From Paractinoplanes atraurantiacus (GTDB lineage: Bacteria; Actinomycetota; Actinomycetes; Mycobacteriales; Micromonosporaceae), in contig NZ_OBDY01000025.1 of assembly GCF_900215205.1 (NCBI RefSeq), positions 93,786-157,785 of the forward strand: a DNA stretch of 64,000 nucleotides, given 5' to 3'. Of the stretch, positions 63,661 to 64,000 are shown one piece after another. The notes under the pieces were generated by a model. The model was not told where the DNA came from, ran no database searches, and was given only the letters and a program-made list of their open reading frames with translations. Every line of letters begins with the position of its first letter. Positions within the stretch are counted from its first letter, which is position 1. The position numbers and the translations under genes were made by a program.

Positions 63661-63689
63661 TTGACACGGCCGGGACGACCTAGTAAAGT
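63661..63689 (+). promoter_or_regulatory. rrn promoter P2
   Basis: TTGACA (63661-63666), exact 17-bp spacer, TAAAGT (63684-63689). Consensus -35, about 165 bp upstream of mature 16S. Confidence 0.85.
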
Positions 63690-63727
63690 TGAGCGAGTGC
63701 CCCGGGGCGGTTAACCGGGTAGCGGTT

Positions 63728-63740
63728 GTTCTTTGAGAAC
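63728..63740 (+). promoter_or_regulatory. Antitermination-like hairpin in the rrn leader
   Basis: GTTCT-TTG-AGAAC followed by TCAA, the conserved leader hairpin found before actinobacterial 16S genes and thought to act with NusA/NusB-type antitermination. Confidence 0.55.
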
Positions 63741-63859
63741 TCAACAGGGTGCTTGATAAGCCAGTGCCAATTAAGTAATACCCCGGCCGGCGTCTTTGGA
63801 TGTCGGTGGGAGATTCCTTTGGCAACACTTATGTTGCCGGGACATTTTTTCCACAAGTT

Positions 63860-64000
63860 TTGTTGGAGAGTTTGATCCTGGCTCAGGACGAACGCTGGCG
63901 GCGTGCTTAACACATGCAAGTCGAGCGGAAAGGCCCTTCGGGGTACTCGAGCGGCGAACGGGTGAGTAACACGTGAGTAACCTGCCCTGGACTTTGGGAT
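63860..64000 (+). rRNA. rrs: 16S ribosomal RNA, 5' end (cut by the window edge)
   Basis: The 16S start GGAGAGTTTGATCCTGGCTC (63865 on) is followed by ACGAACGCTGGCGG and ACACATGCAAGTCGAGCGG. Start placed by alignment to E. coli position 1; only ~140 nt lie in the window. Confidence 0.98.

Overview
The window comes from a high-GC actinobacterium, most likely a member of the Micromonosporaceae close to Actinoplanes. Evidence: strong GC bias at third codon positions, many GTG starts, GTGA/ATGA/TGATG stop-start overlaps, repeated leaderless starts (a TANNNT hexamer 6-7 nt before the start codon), actinobacterial marker genes (bldC, DUF3073, DUF3151, Pnkp/Hen1 RNA repair), and the first ~140 nt of a 16S rRNA gene at the right edge whose sequence looks Micromonosporaceae-like. 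The family assignment is inference from sequence memory, not a search.

Layout. 1-4.6 kb: a truncated TrkA-C antiporter-regulator gene, a SET-type sugar efflux transporter, and clpB preceded by a near-perfect HspR operator (HAIR). 4.9-7.5 kb: two tandem four-helix membrane proteins with long proline-rich tails. 7.5-10.2 kb: an ArsR-type regulator, a class II aldolase and about 0.5 kb without a credible gene. 10.2-16.5 kb: DedA protein, the Pnkp-Hen1 RNA-repair pair and class II fructose-bisphosphate aldolase. 16.5-22 kb: LOG-family protein, ADP-ribosylglycohydrolase, DUF3151 protein and a MinD/ParA-like ATPase. 22-38.6 kb: a purine-synthesis region (purA, purD, purB, purSQL, purF, purM) interrupted by a lipid-kinase-like protein, SCP2-type proteins, a regulator/MFS efflux pair and a secreted/anchored protein with a Gly/Gln/Tyr-rich tail.

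38.6-40.1 kb holds the most distinctive locus: a radical SAM/SPASM maturase overlapped by a small peptide gene whose C-terminus is packed with aromatic-X-Asn motifs, i.e. a cyclophane-type RiPP. 40-48 kb: DUF3073 protein, branched-chain amino acid dehydrogenase, bldC with a CebR-like palindrome upstream, a methyltransferase/KptA pair, a PrsW protease and small proteins. 48-49 kb is a scrambled stretch: a duplicated ~150-bp structured element with intrinsic terminators flanking a decayed lipoprotein gene, plus other gene remnants. 49-51.4 kb: SnoaL-like / YCII / ECF42-type sigma factor / MarR.

51.5-57.8 kb is a light-response carotenoid cluster: photolyase-crtB diverging from crtE-crtI-idi and a B12-binding MerR regulator (LitR/CarH type). 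A tRNA-Glu/Asp/Phe operon follows, then a serine protease, a beta-lactamase-fold hydrolase, a flavin disulfide-type oxidoreductase, a MEDS-STAS protein, a DUF2231-Rieske protein, and finally the rrn promoter region with two promoters, an antitermination-like hairpin and the 16S start.
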